The notes under the pieces: model-generated
What the model was told of the DNA's origin: nothing
Seen by the model: the letters and a program-made list of their open reading frames with translations, nothing else
Databases searched by the model: none
Source: Tychonema sp. LEGE 07203
GTDB taxonomy: Bacteria > Cyanobacteriota > Cyanobacteriia > Cyanobacteriales > Microcoleaceae
Length of the DNA stretch: 55,854 nucleotides
Direction of reading: 5' to 3'
Assembly (NCBI RefSeq): GCF_015207285.1
Contig: NZ_JADEXD010000017.1
Span: 1-55,854, forward strand
Translations under genes and position numbers: made by a program
Part shown: piece after piece, positions 44,631-53,220 of the stretch
Layout: each line of letters starts with the position of its first letter
Position numbering within the stretch: position 1 is the stretch's first letter

Positions 44631-46703
44631 ATGCGAGAAGCAATTATTGTCAAGGGTTTGGGCAAGCGTTTTAACCGCTACTCTGCCGCGAAACCTTATA
44701 CGATTATGGAGGCAGCTTTGTCCGGTTGGTGGAAGCTGAAGCCGGAGGCGAGTTTTTGGGCGCTGCGGAATATAAATTTTACTGTTTATCCTGGGGAAAT
44801 GCTGGGAATTCTTGGCAAGAATGGGGCGGGAAAATCAACGCTGCTGCAACTTGTCGGCGGGATTGGTAAGGCAGAGGAAGGAACTATTAAAATTAACGGC
44901 AGAATCGGCGGTTTGTTAGATTTGGGTGCGGGTTTTCACACGGATCTAACAGGCAGAGAAAACGTGTTTGTGGGTGCTGTGGTGGCCGGTTTGACTAGCC
45001 GAGAAGTGGCGCGCAGGTTTGACGATATTGTGGAATTTGCCGAGTTAAAAAAGTTTATTGATAGCCCGATGCGGACTTACAGTACGGGGATGAAAATGCG
45101 GCTGGCTTTTTCGGTGGCGGTGCATACCGATCCAGAAGTGCTGTTAGTTGATGAACATTTGTCAGTTGGTGATGTGGCTTTTCAAACTAAATGTTTGAAC
45201 AAGATAACTGAGTTTAAAAATCAAGGATGTGCGATTGTTTTGATTTCTCACACTGCGTCGCAAATTCAGAAAATGTGCGATCGGGCTTTGTGGCTGAAAT
45301 CAGGTGAAATCGTGGCCTACGGGGAACCGGAAGTAGTAGTCGGTCAGTATTTGTCAGAAATGCGATCGCCCACAGAAAATCGCACTCCCCTGGGCGGTAC
45401 TGAAGCTACAAGTAGCGGCTCGCCACTGCGAGGCAATCAGAATCGATTTGGTTCTTTGGAAGTAGAAATTACCGATGTTAAAGTATTTCCGAATGCCGAA
45501 ATAAATAGCGGCGATGCGATTAGCATTGAAATCCATTATTCGGTATCTCAGGAAATTTCTGCTGCTATTTTTGCCGTGACAATCAGCAGGGATGATGGTC
45601 AAAGTTGTTTTGAGACTAATACTAATCAAATGGGCAAACTGCTGCCGCTCGTGAAAGGGCAAGGCAAAATCCGGCTACAAATAGACAGGCTGGATTTAGG
45701 AAACGGTCAGTATTACGTGAATGCTGGGGTTTACGACGAAACTTTGGCTTACGCCTACGATTATCATTGGCAGATTTATCCACTGTACGTGCGATCGACT
45801 GTCAACCAAAAAACGATTCTTTGTCCGCCGTACCGCTGGCAATTTGAGGGCAAAATGCCGCTTCTCGATTTAGCCGAGCCAGCCACTGCAACTTACGATT
45901 TGGATAAGAATAATCCCGCCTACGCCAAGATTTTAACTCAGTTGGAAAACAAGCAAAAACCTGATTTTTTAATAATTGGTGCTCAAAACTGCGGCACGGA
46001 ATCTCTATACAGCTATCTCGCAAATCACTTGCAAATTATCAAAGAAGGTTCGCGGGACATTCACTTTTTTGAATTAAATTTCGAGCGCGGTGTTGAGTGG
46101 TACAGCAAGCAGTTGACGCGGAGTGTAGCGAGTGAGAAAGTGTTCCTGTGGGAGATGACTGCTTACTATATTTATCATCCCTTGGTAGCGGAGCGAGTTT
46201 ACAAGTGTTTCCCGGATATTAAGCTGATTGTAATGCTGCGAAATCCGGTAAAACGAGCGTGGATGCACTATCATTTAGAAGTGGCGAACGGCTGCGAAAA
46301 ATTAGATTTTGAAAAGGCGATCGCCTCCGAGGGCGATCGGCTAAAAGGTGAAATTAAAAAAATCAAAGCCGATGAAAATTATTACAGTTTCAATCACCAG
46401 CACTATTCCTATTTGTCGCGGGGAATTTATGTAGAACAAATCAAAAACTGGCTCGACTATTTTCCGAGAGAACAATTGCTAATTATCAAAAGCGAAGATT
46501 TTTACGCGCAGACAGGCAAAGTATTTTCCGAAGTATTGAAATTTCTGGATATTAGTGAAAGTACAAGTAAAGAATATGAAATCAATCATGTCGATGAATA
46601 CAGCCAAATGCCACCAGAAATCGCACAAGAATTGACTAACTACTTCAAACCTTATAATCAGGAACTTTCGGACTTGTTGCACGAGGATTTTAGTTGGAGT
46701 TAG
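44631..46703 (+). CDS. Wzt-like ABC ATPase fused to a sulfotransferase domain
   Basis: A 690-residue fusion. Residues 1-240 are an ABC ATPase: Walker A GKNGAGKST (62-70), signature YSTGMKMRLAF (from about 150) and Walker B VLLVDE (near 170). Residues about 270-430 resemble the Wzt C-terminal glycan-recognition beta-sandwich. From 444 a sulfotransferase domain follows: PDFLIIGAQNCGTESLYSYL, IHFFELN, VMLRNPVKRAWMHYH, YLSRGIYVEQIKNWL. In the usual PAPS 5'-phosphosulfate loop (QKxGTTSL) the lysine is Asn453 and a Thr is Glu457. The 3'-phosphate motif has Met545 where Ser is expected. The domain may be inactive or a glycan reader. Fusing export and sulfation domains is unusual. Confidence 0.88.
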   Translation: MREAIIVKGLGKRFNRYSAAKPYTIMEAALSGWWKLKPEASFWALRNINFTVYPGEMLGILGKNGAGKSTLLQLVGGIGKAEEGTIKINGRIGGLLDLGAGFHTDLTGRENVFVGAVVAGLTSREVARRFDDIVEFAELKKFIDSPMRTYSTGMKMRLAFSVAVHTDPEVLLVDEHLSVGDVAFQTKCLNKITEFKNQGCAIVLISHTASQIQKMCDRALWLKSGEIVAYGEPEVVVGQYLSEMRSPTENRTPLGGTEATSSGSPLRGNQNRFGSLEVEITDVKVFPNAEINSGDAISIEIHYSVSQEISAAIFAVTISRDDGQSCFETNTNQMGKLLPLVKGQGKIRLQIDRLDLGNGQYYVNAGVYDETLAYAYDYHWQIYPLYVRSTVNQKTILCPPYRWQFEGKMPLLDLAEPATATYDLDKNNPAYAKILTQLENKQKPDFLIIGAQNCGTESLYSYLANHLQIIKEGSRDIHFFELNFERGVEWYSKQLTRSVASEKVFLWEMTAYYIYHPLVAERVYKCFPDIKLIVMLRNPVKRAWMHYHLEVANGCEKLDFEKAIASEGDRLKGEIKKIKADENYYSFNHQHYSYLSRGIYVEQIKNWLDYFPREQLLIIKSEDFYAQTGKVFSEVLKFLDISESTSKEYEINHVDEYSQMPPEIAQELTNYFKPYNQELSDLLHEDFSWS

Positions 46704-46837
46704 GAAAAAAGTTTTTAACCGCAGACATCCCAGAGAAGAACATCAATCATACCTCTTTCTTCTCTTCCTCTGCGCCCTCTGCGCTCTCTGCGGTTCGTAA
46801 AAAAATCTAATTCACAAACCCTTTATTAGCTATAAAA

Positions 46838-49261
46838 ATGAAACGGATATTTTTAATAGGCTCTCCGAGAAGCGGCACAACCATGCTTCAAAGTTTATTA
46901 GCTGCCCATCCTGAAGTTATCTCTTTTCCTGAATCTAAGTTTTTTCACTATTTACTGTACAAGAAGTTTGCGGGAAAGTTGCCAGGTAGGATGGAAGCTT
47001 TTTTTAAAAATGAGATTAATCGTCCTGAACTTTTGCAAAGTTTTGATGACAGTCAAACTGCAGGCACTAAAGTTAGTTGGTTTGCAGGAGTTTTGGATGG
47101 TTTGGCTGCGGAACAAAACAAAAGCATTTGGTTGGAAAAAACGCCGGAACATATATATTTTATTGATGACATAGAGCGATTTTTACCGGATGCGAAATTC
47201 ATACATATTTTGCGAAACGGTATGGATACAATAGCTTCTCTGCATGAGGCTACTAGGAATTCTCATGATTTGTGGGGGCCAGGTTGGGATTTAAACCACT
47301 GTATCCATCGCTGGAAGGAGGCGACGTTAATTAGTCACAAATATGCTAAAAAGTCTAATCATATATTAGTCAAGTATGAGGAAGTTGTCGATAACAAAGT
47401 CAAAAGATTAGAAGAACTTTGTCACTTTATGGGGGTTGAATATGACGGAAAAATGCTGGAGTTTTATCAAGAAAAAGCAGCTAGTCTCAGTTTAAATTTA
47501 CCTTGGCACCAAGGAATTGAGAGAGAGGTTAAAAGTAGTAATGTTCACAAACATCATAAAATTTTTACGAACAATGAAATTAAAGATATTTTAGATAAAA
47601 TTAAGCGAGTCAAGGGTGAAATTGCCTGGAAAGTTACGGTAGAAGTGAGCGAACCAATTTCGGATATTTACACTTTGCAAATATACGATCGCCTGCACTG
47701 TACAATTCAATTAGAAGGCATTAAACTCGGTGTTGTGGAATTGCCAGTCTGCGACGGGATTGTGGCGGGTGCGGTGTTGGCGGATGCGATCGCAGCCCAG
47801 TTGGCTTGGCAAATTCTCGATCGCTACTTTCAACGCAATCGCTGCGAAAAAGGTAATAGATTGTGGGAAACTTTGCTGCAACCATTCCACAAGAAAAATG
47901 ACTGGAGGCTATTTTTGCAAGAATTATGGGGGCGTTTGCATTGGCATTTGGATGATTTCTACAAGCCAGAAATAGCCGAAGAAGTCCCAACAATTACGCT
48001 CGAAAAAGATTTAATTGCTGTAGAAGTTAGCGAAGAATTACCTAATATAAAAGTTGAGCTTTCTGAAATTGACGTGCTGGTGAAAGTCGGCGGTGTTGCT
48101 GTCGGTATTGTCACGGTTGCGGTGGAAAATAATTTTGTTTCTGCTCAAAAATTGCGATCGACAATTACTCAAAATAGCGGTTTTGAATTGTGCGTCGCCG
48201 CCGTGCGAGAAGCTTTGCTGGGAAAACCGCTCGACGGCAAGCAATCGCTGCGATCGCGCTTAGCCGCTGCTGCTCAGCAAAGGTCGAATCAGCCCGAATG
48301 GTTGAATGCAGCGGGTGCTGGGGGCATTTACCCGCCAAATGCAGTGATGTTCGGCAGGCGATCGGGTGCGATCGGCACCAGTATCAGCCGCCGCGCCGCA
48401 CTCCCAGCTGCAGCGCTGCCGGAAATCGCATCAGCAGCAGCAATCGCCGGGGAAACAACAATGAAAATGCCCCAAGAAAACGAGCTACCAAAACAAGTAT
48501 TTTATGCACCGGAAATCATTGGCTCAAAATCTTCTTATCGAGAACCTTCTCACTCGCTGAAACCTCAATTTTCCGAGAATCATAGCATTACAAAAAAACT
48601 CCCAATTCTCTCCTACCGCCGCATTTCTCCCGATGGTTTAGACGCAATTACTCCCCAGATTTTTGAACAACAGTTACACAATCTCAAAAATCAGGGTTAT
48701 TACAGTGCAAGTTGGGAAAATTGGCGAAGCGCAAAACAGACTAAAACTCCTCTACCAGGCAAAGCCGTATTGATAACATTTGACGGCGGCTATCTCGACT
48801 TTTTCCAATATGCTTGGCCCTTGCTAAAACGCTATGATTTTACAGCAACTGTTTTTCTAGTAGCCGAGTCGATTGGAAAGACAAATAGTTGGGAAAAAGC
48901 CGAAGGTGAAGAAGTAAACTTAATGGGATGGCCAGAAATTCTGCAACTGCGGGATGCAGGAATTGAATTCGGTTCAATGTCTGCTACTCATCAACCTCTA
49001 ACTGCATTATCGCCCACAGAAATTGTGCGTGAGGGGGTAAAATCCCGCGCTATTTTGGAACTGGAATTAGGGAAATCTGTTAAATGTTTTGCTTATCCTT
49101 ACGGAGATGTCGATAAAACTGTAGAACATTTAATCGGGGCGAGCGGGTATACTTTTGGTGTATCGTATAGGTCAAACTTTAGCAGCTTAGACGATTCTTT
49201 AATGTCGCTACCCCGCATTCAAATTACAAAGGAAAGCCCCTTAAAACTAGGTTCGCAGTGA
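46838..49261 (+). CDS. Sulfotransferase - repeated module - NodB deacetylase-fold fusion
   Basis: An 807-residue three-part protein. Residues 1-260 are a sulfotransferase with a canonical PAPS loop, GSPRSGTTML (8-17), and KFIHILRNGMDTIASL as 3'-phosphate motif. Two copies of the unnamed module follow (about 285-331, CTIQLEGIKLGVVELPVCDG; about 412-462, VLVKVGGVAVGIVTVAVENN). After a linker, a NodB fold spans about 585-800. Its metal triad looks broken: TFDGG (D649, G650) replaces TFDDG, and GSMSATH has Met714 for the first His while H718 remains. AYPYGD is kept. No signal peptide, so action on a cytoplasmic glycan intermediate is likely. Confidence 0.86.
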   Translation: MKRIFLIGSPRSGTTMLQSLLAAHPEVISFPESKFFHYLLYKKFAGKLPGRMEAFFKNEINRPELLQSFDDSQTAGTKVSWFAGVLDGLAAEQNKSIWLEKTPEHIYFIDDIERFLPDAKFIHILRNGMDTIASLHEATRNSHDLWGPGWDLNHCIHRWKEATLISHKYAKKSNHILVKYEEVVDNKVKRLEELCHFMGVEYDGKMLEFYQEKAASLSLNLPWHQGIEREVKSSNVHKHHKIFTNNEIKDILDKIKRVKGEIAWKVTVEVSEPISDIYTLQIYDRLHCTIQLEGIKLGVVELPVCDGIVAGAVLADAIAAQLAWQILDRYFQRNRCEKGNRLWETLLQPFHKKNDWRLFLQELWGRLHWHLDDFYKPEIAEEVPTITLEKDLIAVEVSEELPNIKVELSEIDVLVKVGGVAVGIVTVAVENNFVSAQKLRSTITQNSGFELCVAAVREALLGKPLDGKQSLRSRLAAAAQQRSNQPEWLNAAGAGGIYPPNAVMFGRRSGAIGTSISRRAALPAAALPEIASAAAIAGETTMKMPQENELPKQVFYAPEIIGSKSSYREPSHSLKPQFSENHSITKKLPILSYRRISPDGLDAITPQIFEQQLHNLKNQGYYSASWENWRSAKQTKTPLPGKAVLITFDGGYLDFFQYAWPLLKRYDFTATVFLVAESIGKTNSWEKAEGEEVNLMGWPEILQLRDAGIEFGSMSATHQPLTALSPTEIVREGVKSRAILELELGKSVKCFAYPYGDVDKTVEHLIGASGYTFGVSYRSNFSSLDDSLMSLPRIQITKESPLKLGSQ

Positions 49262-49332
49262 GGAATTTAGTCCGCATTCGGAAGAAATAAAGTCCTCACT
49301 ACAAACCAACTTGATGACGATTTAGATCGTTG

Positions 49333-50559
49333 CTAGAAACTTTTTCTCAGCCGCTGCACCAAACCCTGAAACTTCCGCCCTAAATAACCGCCAAATCCTC
49401 TATAAATCTTCTCAAACTTATAATAAAATAAAATATCCATCACATCATCAGTTTTCATGTACTTTAAGTAAGAAATTACCTTGTCTGTAAGCTCATCATT
49501 AACATCATCGATATACTTTCTCACCGCCAACCTTTCCGAAATATGCCATTTTTGATCGAACTTGCGGTGCATTTGGGTTTCATAATCTCCCAAATCTGAG
49601 ATTTTCCCGTCCAAATATTTTTCAATGTATTTCCCCGCAATTTCGGCACCATCCATCCCGTGTCTGATACCCTCGCCGCCCAAAAAATTTACAGTGGAGA
49701 CAGTATCGCCGATCGCAATTATATTATCCTTGTAATAAATATCCTGCAAACCCTGACTGTACTTCAGAGTAGAACCGTGTTTGTCAATAATTGTATAATT
49801 TTTAGACTTCAGATATTCATCAATCAGCAAATCGATATATTTTTTCAAAGGTTCCAAATTTTTCACAGTTTTCGGATCTAAAAAAATGCGGCCCGCACCA
49901 ACTTTCAGCCTGTTTTGTTCCATTGGAAATATCCAAGAATAACCCTTCGGCATCCATTTATCGCCCAAAAAAAAGATTAAATCCTTGGCATATTTATGAT
50001 AAATTTCCGGTTCTACTTCAATTAAATATTCGATGCCGGTTCCCGATAAAAACTCTGGCTTGTCTTTTTCTTTTTCGTACATAATCGCCCTAGCAAAACC
50101 CGTAGCATCAACCAAAACTTTAGTGCTAACTTTGATAAGTTGACCGTCAGATAGCTGTTTGAATTCTACGATTGTTTCACCGTTAGCTTGGGAATGTCCG
50201 GTGTAGCGACAACCAAGCCAAACTTCACCGCCAAATCGCTCAACTTCCTCGGCTAAAAAAGCTCTAAATTTAGCAAAATTGAGAACAACTCCCAAGTTTT
50301 CGGGAGACTCCCAAGTTTGACTGACTTTGCTGGTTTCAATAGTCAGTTTGTGCCAAAAACTGCCGATTACTGATTCGGGTAAATCGAATTGAGAGAGGGT
50401 TTCTAACGGTGTGGCGGCGCTGGAAAAGTCGTTTTTATTAAAATTGTCGTTTTGTTCGGCAAGCAAGACTTTGCGGCCGGATTTAGCGAGAATTCTTGCA
50501 CATTGGCCTCCTGCCGGGCCTGCTCCTACTATTACTATGTCAAAACTTTTTAAGTTCAT
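49333..50559 (-). CDS. FAD-dependent oxidoreductase, geranylgeranyl reductase-like
   Basis: A 408-residue flavoprotein. The ADP-binding motif is IVIVGAGPAGGQCARILAKS (8-27), and the second FAD motif is NIIAIGDTVSTVNFLGGEGI near 285-305. The overall layout and the PKGYSWIFPM segment match the geranylgeranyl-reductase/digeranylgeranylglycerophospholipid-reductase-like family of NAD(P)/FAD oxidoreductases. It may reduce or cyclise an isoprenoid, which fits the nearby dxs only loosely. It is not the standard ChlP. It is convergent with the glycan cluster. Confidence 0.78.
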   Translation of the reverse strand: MNLKSFDIVIVGAGPAGGQCARILAKSGRKVLLAEQNDNFNKNDFSSAATPLETLSQFDLPESVIGSFWHKLTIETSKVSQTWESPENLGVVLNFAKFRAFLAEEVERFGGEVWLGCRYTGHSQANGETIVEFKQLSDGQLIKVSTKVLVDATGFARAIMYEKEKDKPEFLSGTGIEYLIEVEPEIYHKYAKDLIFFLGDKWMPKGYSWIFPMEQNRLKVGAGRIFLDPKTVKNLEPLKKYIDLLIDEYLKSKNYTIIDKHGSTLKYSQGLQDIYYKDNIIAIGDTVSTVNFLGGEGIRHGMDGAEIAGKYIEKYLDGKISDLGDYETQMHRKFDQKWHISERLAVRKYIDDVNDELTDKVISYLKYMKTDDVMDILFYYKFEKIYRGFGGYLGRKFQGLVQRLRKSF

Positions 50560-50643
50560 CTTGCTTTTAAATCGCTTCCAATGTCAAAATACCCGCAGAC
50601 ATATCAACTACTAACCGCCGATTTTTTAGCTATTGGCGATCGA

Positions 50644-50931
50644 TTAAAATTTCCGGTACTCCCGCACATGAACGGGAATGTCAAAATCTTGCTCATCAAT
50701 TGTAATTTTTCCTGCATAAATATCGAAATCAAATTCTCCCTTAGCTGTTCGCATTGTTTCTTTTTCTACATAAGTCCAATCAAGTCCCTCTAAATCCTAA
50801 ATGTCCATTGCTAGCCAGCCAGAAAATCCTGTATCTAGGAGAGCATCAACAGGTAATTCTAAGCCGTTATCAGCAATCAATTCAATTTCAAAAAATAGCT
50901 CATCCTCCTCACCAAATATTCCTTCCATCAT
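50644..50931 (-). pseudogene. Retropepsin-like aspartic protease with amber codon
   Basis: Minus-strand translation gives MMEGIFGEEDELFFEIELIA, then LPVDALLDTGFSGWLAMDI, a TAG stop at codon 45 (50797-50799), then DLEGLDWTYVEKETMRTAKG, EFDFDIYAGKITIDEQDFD and a normal end. DTGFSG is the catalytic aspartate motif of the single-domain clan AA proteases common in cyanobacterial toxin-antitoxin-like pairs. Restoring CAG for TAG would give 95 residues. The start overlaps the upstream stop as ATGA, so the two genes form one coupled operon. Confidence 0.78.
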
Positions 50932-51244
50932 ATCGTGCCACAAATTCCGGTTTCATTGATTCTAAAGACGTGCGGGATTGCATTAGGATGTTTTTGGCGA
51001 CATCTTTTTCCAGCACCTAACGAATCTTTTTCGATAAAATAATCCCCGCTGTCGGGTTCAACTGCCATGTACCAGTTGTAGTGGGTTTTAATCAATTCTG
51101 GTTTTAGGCGATCGAAGGTTGGTTTGCAGCGTTGATAAAATGCTTCTCTTTCAGCGCGCCACTGGGCTTTTTTTCTTCTGACCACTGGATTTCGGGGAAC
51201 AATCTTCCGCGCCGTACTGTACGATTTGGTTTCACGTTAGTCAT
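50928..51244 (-). pseudogene. Small conserved-type protein with frame break at an A7 run
   Basis: From ATG 51244 (GGAGAATCAACAATG) the frame reads MTNVKPNRTVRRGRLFPEIQ, then WSEEKK, and after seven A residues (T7 at 51168-51174) the product continues only in the -1 frame as AQWRAEREAFYQRCKPTF to INETGICGTI. The full product would be 105 residues. The break is exactly A-AAA-AAG in zero-frame phase, a dnaX-type slippery heptamer. A one-base loss, transcript slippage, -1 frameshifting or a homopolymer sequencing error are all possible. Family unrecognised. It is coupled to the retropepsin gene by ATGA. Confidence 0.72.
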
Positions 51245-51312
51245 TGTTGATTCTCCTTTTGTGCAGTATAAAATTGTAAGGTGAGCAGCGCCCACCCTAC
51301 AATTCTAGCTAA

Positions 51313-53220
51313 TTACACGCTAACGGGTGATTCTTTGCGGCTGAATTGTGCTAAGATGCGATCGCACATTTGCGACGGATTCAAACCCAATGTTGCCATC
51401 GACTGATCCGGTGTAGCGTGGTCTACCAATGTATCAGGTACACCCAAGCGCATCACTGGAACAAGAACATTATTGTCTAGCAAAGCTTCGGCTACTGCTG
51501 AACCGAAACCGCCCATCAAACAACCTTCTTCCATTGTGACAACTTTGCCGATTCGCTGTGCTAAAGGCAAGATTAATTCAGTGTCCAAAGGCTTGACAAA
51601 ACGCGCGTTGATGACTGTTGCTTCGATGCCGTGTTCGCTCAAAATCTCGGCAGTTTGCATTGCCGGATAAACCATCGAACCGTAACCTAATATTAGCAAA
51701 TCGTCGCCGTTGCGGAGAATTTCAGCTTTGCCGATCGCCAATTCTTCCCAACCCTCTTCCATCAAAGGAACACCGTAACCGTTGCCGCGCGGGTAACGCA
51801 TCGCGATCGGGCCGCTGGTGTGGTTGATTCCCGTGACTACCATCCGCTGCAATTCTGCCTCGTCTTTTGGAGCCATAATTGTCATGTTTGGCAGACACCG
51901 CAAGTAAGAAATATCGTACATTCCTTGGTGGGTGGGCCCGTCTGCGCCAACAATTCCGGCGCGATCCAAACAGAAGAAAACAGGCAAGTTTTGGATGCAG
52001 ACATCGTGAATTATTTGGTCGTAGGCGCGCTGCAAAAAGGTAGAGTAAATTGCGACAACCGGGCGCATTCCTTCGCAGGCTAAACCAGCCGATAAAGTGA
52101 CAGCGTGCTGTTCGGCAATACCAACATCAATGTACTGTTTCGGCAGTTTTTCCTGAAGTTTGTCTAAGCCTGTGCCTGTTGCCATTGCAGCAGTAATGCC
52201 GACAATTTTCGGATTATCTTCTGCTAGCTTGACTAGGGCGTGGGCAAAGACTTTCGCGTAGGCGGGAGGTTTGGGCTTGGTGGACGGAAGGCCTTTACCG
52301 GTGGCGAGGTTAAACGGATTTTGGGCGTGATATCCTACTTGGTCTTTTTCGGCGATCGCATATCCTTTGCCCTTCACCGTCACAACGTGAACTAACACAG
52401 GCCCTTGGATAGTATGAGCGTGTTTGAAAGTAGTAATTAACTCTTGCAAATTGTGTCCGTCTACCGGGCCCATGTAAGTAAAGCCCAATTCTTCAATTAC
52501 AGCTCCAACTTTCGAGACAGCCAAGCGTTTCATCCCTTCTTTGATGCGTTCCATTTCTGGAGTAAAAGTTTCGCCAACAAAGGGAATTTGTTTGAATTGT
52601 TCCTCTAAGTTATCTTTGAGAAACTGCACCGGTGGCGACAAGCGCATTTTGTTCAAATAGCGGGTAATTGCGCCGACGTTGGGGGAGATTGACATCTCAT
52701 TGTCGTTGAGCACAACTAACAAATTGGTTTTCGGCATATGGCCCGCGTGGTTGATCGCTTCGAGTGCCATGCCGCCCGTCAGCGCACCGTCGCCGATGAC
52801 TGCTACAGTTTTGAAGTTTTCGCCCTTGAGGTCGCGTGCCATTGCCATTCCCAGGGCTGCGGAAATGCTCGTGGAGGCGTGACCGGCGCCGAAGTGGTCA
52901 AACTTGCTCTCGCAGCGCTTGAGATAGCCTGCAACGCCGTCTTTTTGGCGCAGGGTGTGGAATTGGTTGTAGCGGCCGGTGATCAATTTGTGCGGATAAG
53001 CTTGGTGGCCGACATCCCAGGTAACTTTGTCGCGATCGAGGTCTAGGGTTTGGTATAGTGCTAATGTGAGTTCGACTACACCCAATCCTGGGCCGAGGTG
53101 GCCGCCGCTCGCAGCTACTGTTTCTAAATGCTTTTCTCGAATTTGTCGGGCAATTTGTTCGAGTTGATGAATCGAGAGACCGTGTAATTGGTTTGGATGA
53201 GTCAGTTCGCTGAGATGCAT
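51313..53220 (-). CDS. dxs: 1-Deoxy-D-xylulose-5-phosphate synthase
   Basis: This ThDP enzyme condenses pyruvate and glyceraldehyde-3-phosphate, the entry to the MEP isoprenoid pathway that feeds carotenoids, phytol and quinones. The 635 residues match the family. [17 protein letters not shown] is near 67, the ThDP motif [18 protein letters not shown] leads to NDNEMSIS (about 143-174), the catalytic Glu lies in [17 protein letters not shown] (near 367-383), and [15 protein letters not shown] is near 418. AGGAG precedes the ATG. The gene stands alone, with a long promoter spacer upstream. Confidence 0.97.
   Translation of the reverse strand: MHLSELTHPNQLHGLSIHQLEQIARQIREKHLETVAASGGHLGPGLGVVELTLALYQTLDLDRDKVTWDVGHQAYPHKLITGRYNQFHTLRQKDGVAGYLKRCESKFDHFGAGHASTSISAALGMAMARDLKGENFKTVAVIGDGALTGGMALEAINHAGHMPKTNLLVVLNDNEMSISPNVGAITRYLNKMRLSPPVQFLKDNLEEQFKQIPFVGETFTPEMERIKEGMKRLAVSKVGAVIEELGFTYMGPVDGHNLQELITTFKHAHTIQGPVLVHVVTVKGKGYAIAEKDQVGYHAQNPFNLATGKGLPSTKPKPPAYAKVFAHALVKLAEDNPKIVGITAAMATGTGLDKLQEKLPKQYIDVGIAEQHAVTLSAGLACEGMRPVVAIYSTFLQRAYDQIIHDVCIQNLPVFFCLDRAGIVGADGPTHQGMYDISYLRCLPNMTIMAPKDEAELQRMVVTGINHTSGPIAMRYPRGNGYGVPLMEEGWEELAIGKAEILRNGDDLLILGYGSMVYPAMQTAEILSEHGIEATVINARFVKPLDTELILPLAQRIGKVVTMEEGCLMGGFGSAVAEALLDNNVLVPVMRLGVPDTLVDHATPDQSMATLGLNPSQMCDRILAQFSRKESPVSV

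Noticed and set aside
20252-50799. Amber (TAG) suppression or recoding explaining the stops in the RelE-type toxin and the retropepsin
   Set aside because: TAG is used as the normal terminal stop of intact core genes here (for example dapA and rnj), so general TAG read-through is unlikely. Independent nonsense mutations are simpler.
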